A stretch of DNA of 9,003 bases from an uncultured Clostridia bacterium. GTDB lineage: Bacteria; Bacillota_A; Clostridia; Oscillospirales; Oscillospiraceae. The DNA is taken from the NCBI GenBank assembly GCA_947166955.1, contig CAMVGI010000034.1:1-9003 (forward strand). The letters run 5' to 3'. The position numbers were made by a program, and so were the translations under genes. Shown piece by piece: positions 7,311 through 9,003 of this stretch (within the stretch, counting starts at the first letter, position 1; every line of letters begins with the position of its first letter). Under the pieces are notes generated by a model. That model was not told the DNA's origin. It searched no databases and saw only the letters and a program-made list of their open reading frames with translations.

Positions 7311-9003
7311 TCACTTCATGATATAGTTCACAAAGCGCTCCGTGATCGCTGCGATCTGGGCGCGCGTGGCAATGCCCTGCGCGTCGAGGACGAGGTTGCC
7401 GTCCTTGTCGATCGAGCCGTTGATGATACCCACGGCGACCGCCCATTCCATCGCCTCGCGCGCGTTGGCGCTGACGCTGCTCGCGTCAAGGAAGCGGGAA
7501 AGGTCGGCGCGCGGCTTGGTGTCATAGCCCTTCGCCTTGGCGTAGTTGAACATCATCAAGATGTCGATCTCGCGCGTGGCGGGCGCCGTCGGGTCGTGCG
7601 CGTCACCGACGCCGGTTGTGACGTCATGCCCGTTTGCCCAGTTGTCGGCGATCGTCCACCACTGCTCGCCCTCGGCGGGCTGCGTGAGCACGTTCCCGTC
7701 GATGTTGTAGAGCATCTGCTCCATCATGCCCTGCGTGGTCGGGCCGTCAGGGTCAAACGTGCCGTCGCCCATGCCGTTCATTACCTCATGGCCGGACGCC
7801 CACGCGACATTGTTCGCGAACCACTCGTTGCCGTGAACGTCGCGGTAGCTCTTGGCGTTGTCCACGATCTTAACCGTGGCGCTGCCGTCGAGCGTGAGAA
7901 TCACGCCGTCCTCGCTCGTGGTGGAGGTCCTGACGATCTCCTCGGTGCCATCCGCCTTGGTGATGACCGCAACGGTGCCGGGCGTGACGTTGGAAACCGG
8001 GACCTCGACCTTCACCTTGCCGCTGTTCGCGGGAAGCTTGACGCTGATGGGCGCGGCGTTCGCCACGCTGTTCGACGCCTTCACCTCAGTCGCAAGCGTG
8101 ACCGGCTTGCCGCTCGCCGCCGCCCTGGAGATTGCCTTTGCGCTGGGCGCCGCCTCGGCGGAGACCGTATTGCCGTTCGCATCGGTCTTCACCGTACCGG
8201 TGGAACCGTCCGCGGCGTTCGCTGTGGTAGTCGTGCTGCCATCCTTTGCCGTAGTGGTCGTAGTGGTCGAACCGTCCTTCGCGGTCGTCACGGCGGTCTT
8301 AGAGCCGTCTGAATTGGTTGTGGTCTTTGTGGTGCTGCCGTCCGGGTTGGTTGTGCTTGTAGACGAAGATGTATTGCCTCCGAACCATCCGCCCGAGCTT
8401 CCGCCGGAGGACGTTCCGCCACTGTTGTTGGAATTAGAGGGCGCCTTGGGCGTAACCGCGGTGGTCGCGGCGCTCTCAACGGAACTGCCGCCGTAGATGG
8501 CCTTGACTTTGAACGTATACGCCGTGCCGTTGGTAAGGCCCGTAAACGTGCAGCTTGTCGCGCTGCTTACCGTCAATATCTCGCCGGTCTCAACGCATGT
8601 GACCTGATACTGCGTAATGTTCTGACCGTTTGCGGTGACCCGCCACGAAACCGTCGCCTGCGCGTTGCCGGCGCTGGCGCTTGCCGTCACCACCGGCGTA
8701 CCGGCAGCGATTGCCTTGCCGTTGCTGACCAGTTCACCGGTATACTCATTCTTGGCGACGAGTTTGGCGGTGATGATGTGGCCCTTGTCCGTATCCGTGA
8801 CCGTATAAGTCGTGCCGGTCGCGCCGGAGATAGGCGAGCCATCGCGGCACCAGGCCAAATCATAGTTCGCCGCGTCGATTGCCGCACCGCCGACGGTCGC
8901 GGTGATCTTGCCGTCGCTGTCAGGGTCGCCGATGGTGAGCGTAACGCCCTCAAGCGTCTTCTTGCCGACCTCGACCGCGGCGGAGGTCAGCGAGCCGGTA
9001 TAG
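7311..9003 (-). CDS. S-layer-homology surface protein with Ig-like and fibronectin III domains, 5' end outside window
   Basis: The frame is open from the window edge to TGA at 7311, giving 563 C-terminal residues; the start lies beyond 9003. An Ig-like repeat (about 1-95) carries the pattern W-x-R-D-G-x-x-I-x-G-A-T-x-x-T-Y-T-V. A fibronectin III domain covers about 104-185 (VTASASAGNAQATVSW to AATTAVTPK). A Gly/Ser/Asn linker at 189-220 leads into a Thr-rich DGS repeat tract (about 219-279). A beta-rich domain at 288-384 (VKLPANSGKVKVEVPVSNVT) precedes three SLH domains at about 386-436, 447-491 and 500-563. SLH domains bind secondary cell-wall polymer noncovalently, so the protein is anchored to the wall. 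The TRAE-type motif is TRAQ in the third SLH, TREI in the second and TQGM in the first, so the first may bind poorly. The strong hairpin and 158 bp gap downstream suggest a transcript separate from the next gene. It could be an S-layer component or an adhesin; the missing N terminus prevents a choice. Confidence 0.92.
   Translation of the reverse strand, partial: YTGSLTSAAVEVGKKTLEGVTLTIGDPDSDGKITATVGGAAIDAANYDLAWCRDGSPISGATGTTYTVTDTDKGHIITAKLVAKNEYTGELVSNGKAIAAGTPVVTASASAGNAQATVSWRVTANGQNITQYQVTCVETGEILTVSSATSCTFTGLTNGTAYTFKVKAIYGGSSVESAATTAVTPKAPSNSNNSGGTSSGGSSGGWFGGNTSSSTSTTNPDGSTTKTTTNSDGSKTAVTTAKDGSTTTTTTAKDGSTTTTANAADGSTGTVKTDANGNTVSAEAAPSAKAISRAAASGKPVTLATEVKASNSVANAAPISVKLPANSGKVKVEVPVSNVTPGTVAVITKADGTEEIVRTSTTSEDGVILTLDGSATVKIVDNAKSYRDVHGNEWFANNVAWASGHEVMNGMGDGTFDPDGPTTQGMMEQMLYNIDGNVLTQPAEGEQWWTIADNWANGHDVTTGVGDAHDPTAPATREIDILMMFNYAKAKGYDTKPRADLSRFLDASSVSANAREAMEWAVAVGIINGSIDKDGNLVLDAQGIATRAQIAAITERFVNYIMK
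8172..8348 (-). repeat. Thr-rich tandem DGS repeat tract in the SLH protein
   Basis: Six diverged units built on D-G-S-T/K-T-x-T-T-x run in tandem with a period of about ten residues (NPDGSTTKTT, NSDGSKTAVTT, AKDGSTTTTTT, AKDGSTTTT, AADGSTGTVKT, DANGNTV). The nucleotide copies differ while the protein pattern holds, so this is a maintained repeat rather than a recent slippage expansion. It sits between the Gly/Ser linker and the SLH-proximal domains and probably acts as an extended stalk, with possible O-glycosylation at Thr. Confidence 0.8.
8724..9002 (-). repeat. Ig-like repeat unit, with the end of a preceding copy at the window edge
   Basis: The peptide YTGSLTS at the window edge and YTGELVS about 86 residues later mark the same position in successive domains. 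One full unit is therefore visible (8724-8981), plus the last residues of a preceding copy. The upstream, unseen part of the gene probably holds more of these units. Confidence 0.6.

Noticed and set aside
7164..8312. Plus-strand open frame of 382 codons
   Set aside because: It is antisense to the SLH-encoding region, has Arg/Val/Asp-rich low-information sequence and no domain.
7852..8496. Plus-strand hydrophobic open frame of 214 codons resembling a membrane protein
   Set aside because: Its Val/Leu/Pro runs are the complement of the Thr-rich DGS repeats and neighbouring beta domain of the SLH protein. No ribosome binding site or family was seen.
8856..8858. TTG at 8858 as start of the SLH protein
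   Set aside because: The codon falls inside an Ig-like domain, the frame stays open with homologous sequence to the window edge, and there is no ribosome binding site. The true start is beyond 9003.

Overview
This 9 kb window carries four genes, all on the minus strand, that encode large exported or surface proteins. There are no RNA genes, CRISPR arrays or mobile elements that I can see. The content suggests a Gram-positive Clostridia member (Bacillota), perhaps an Oscillospiraceae-like gut or anaerobic-community bacterium. The grounds are strong AGGAGG-type ribosome binding sites, SLH domains, BspA-type leucine-rich repeats, Big2-type Ig domains, and a C1 protease followed by a lectin-like domain. 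The taxonomic placement is inference from domain style, not from a marker gene.

Read in the direction of transcription (high to low coordinates): (1) 9003-7311 is the C-terminal part of an S-layer-homology protein. It has Ig-like repeats, a fibronectin III domain, a Gly/Ser linker, a Thr-rich DGS repeat tract, a beta-rich domain and three SLH domains. (2) A 158 bp gap contains a strong hairpin, which probably ends that transcript. (3) 7152-5353 encodes a secreted transglutaminase-like protein with an intact Cys-His-Asp triad. (4) After 52 bp, 5300-1506 encodes a 1264-residue mosaic: signal peptide, BspA-like LRRs, Ig-like modules, a CHAP amidase/peptidase domain and C-terminal beta modules. 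(5) After 78 bp, 1427-1 encodes the N-terminal 475 residues of a papain-family (C1) protease with a lectin-like domain; its 3' end lies outside the window.

The last three genes have short gaps and good ribosome binding sites, so they probably form one operon. Together they look like an envelope cassette: an S-layer-type anchor protein, a transglutaminase-fold enzyme, a cell-wall hydrolase-type protein and a surface protease. The C1 plus lectin-like arrangement resembles Cwp84 of Clostridioides difficile, which matures the S-layer precursor. A role here in processing surface proteins is a reasonable hypothesis but is not shown by the sequence. Two further points stand out. The LRR/CHAP and transglutaminase proteins share a C-terminal motif module. 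The LRR/CHAP gene also shows sharp internal base-composition steps that coincide with domain borders.
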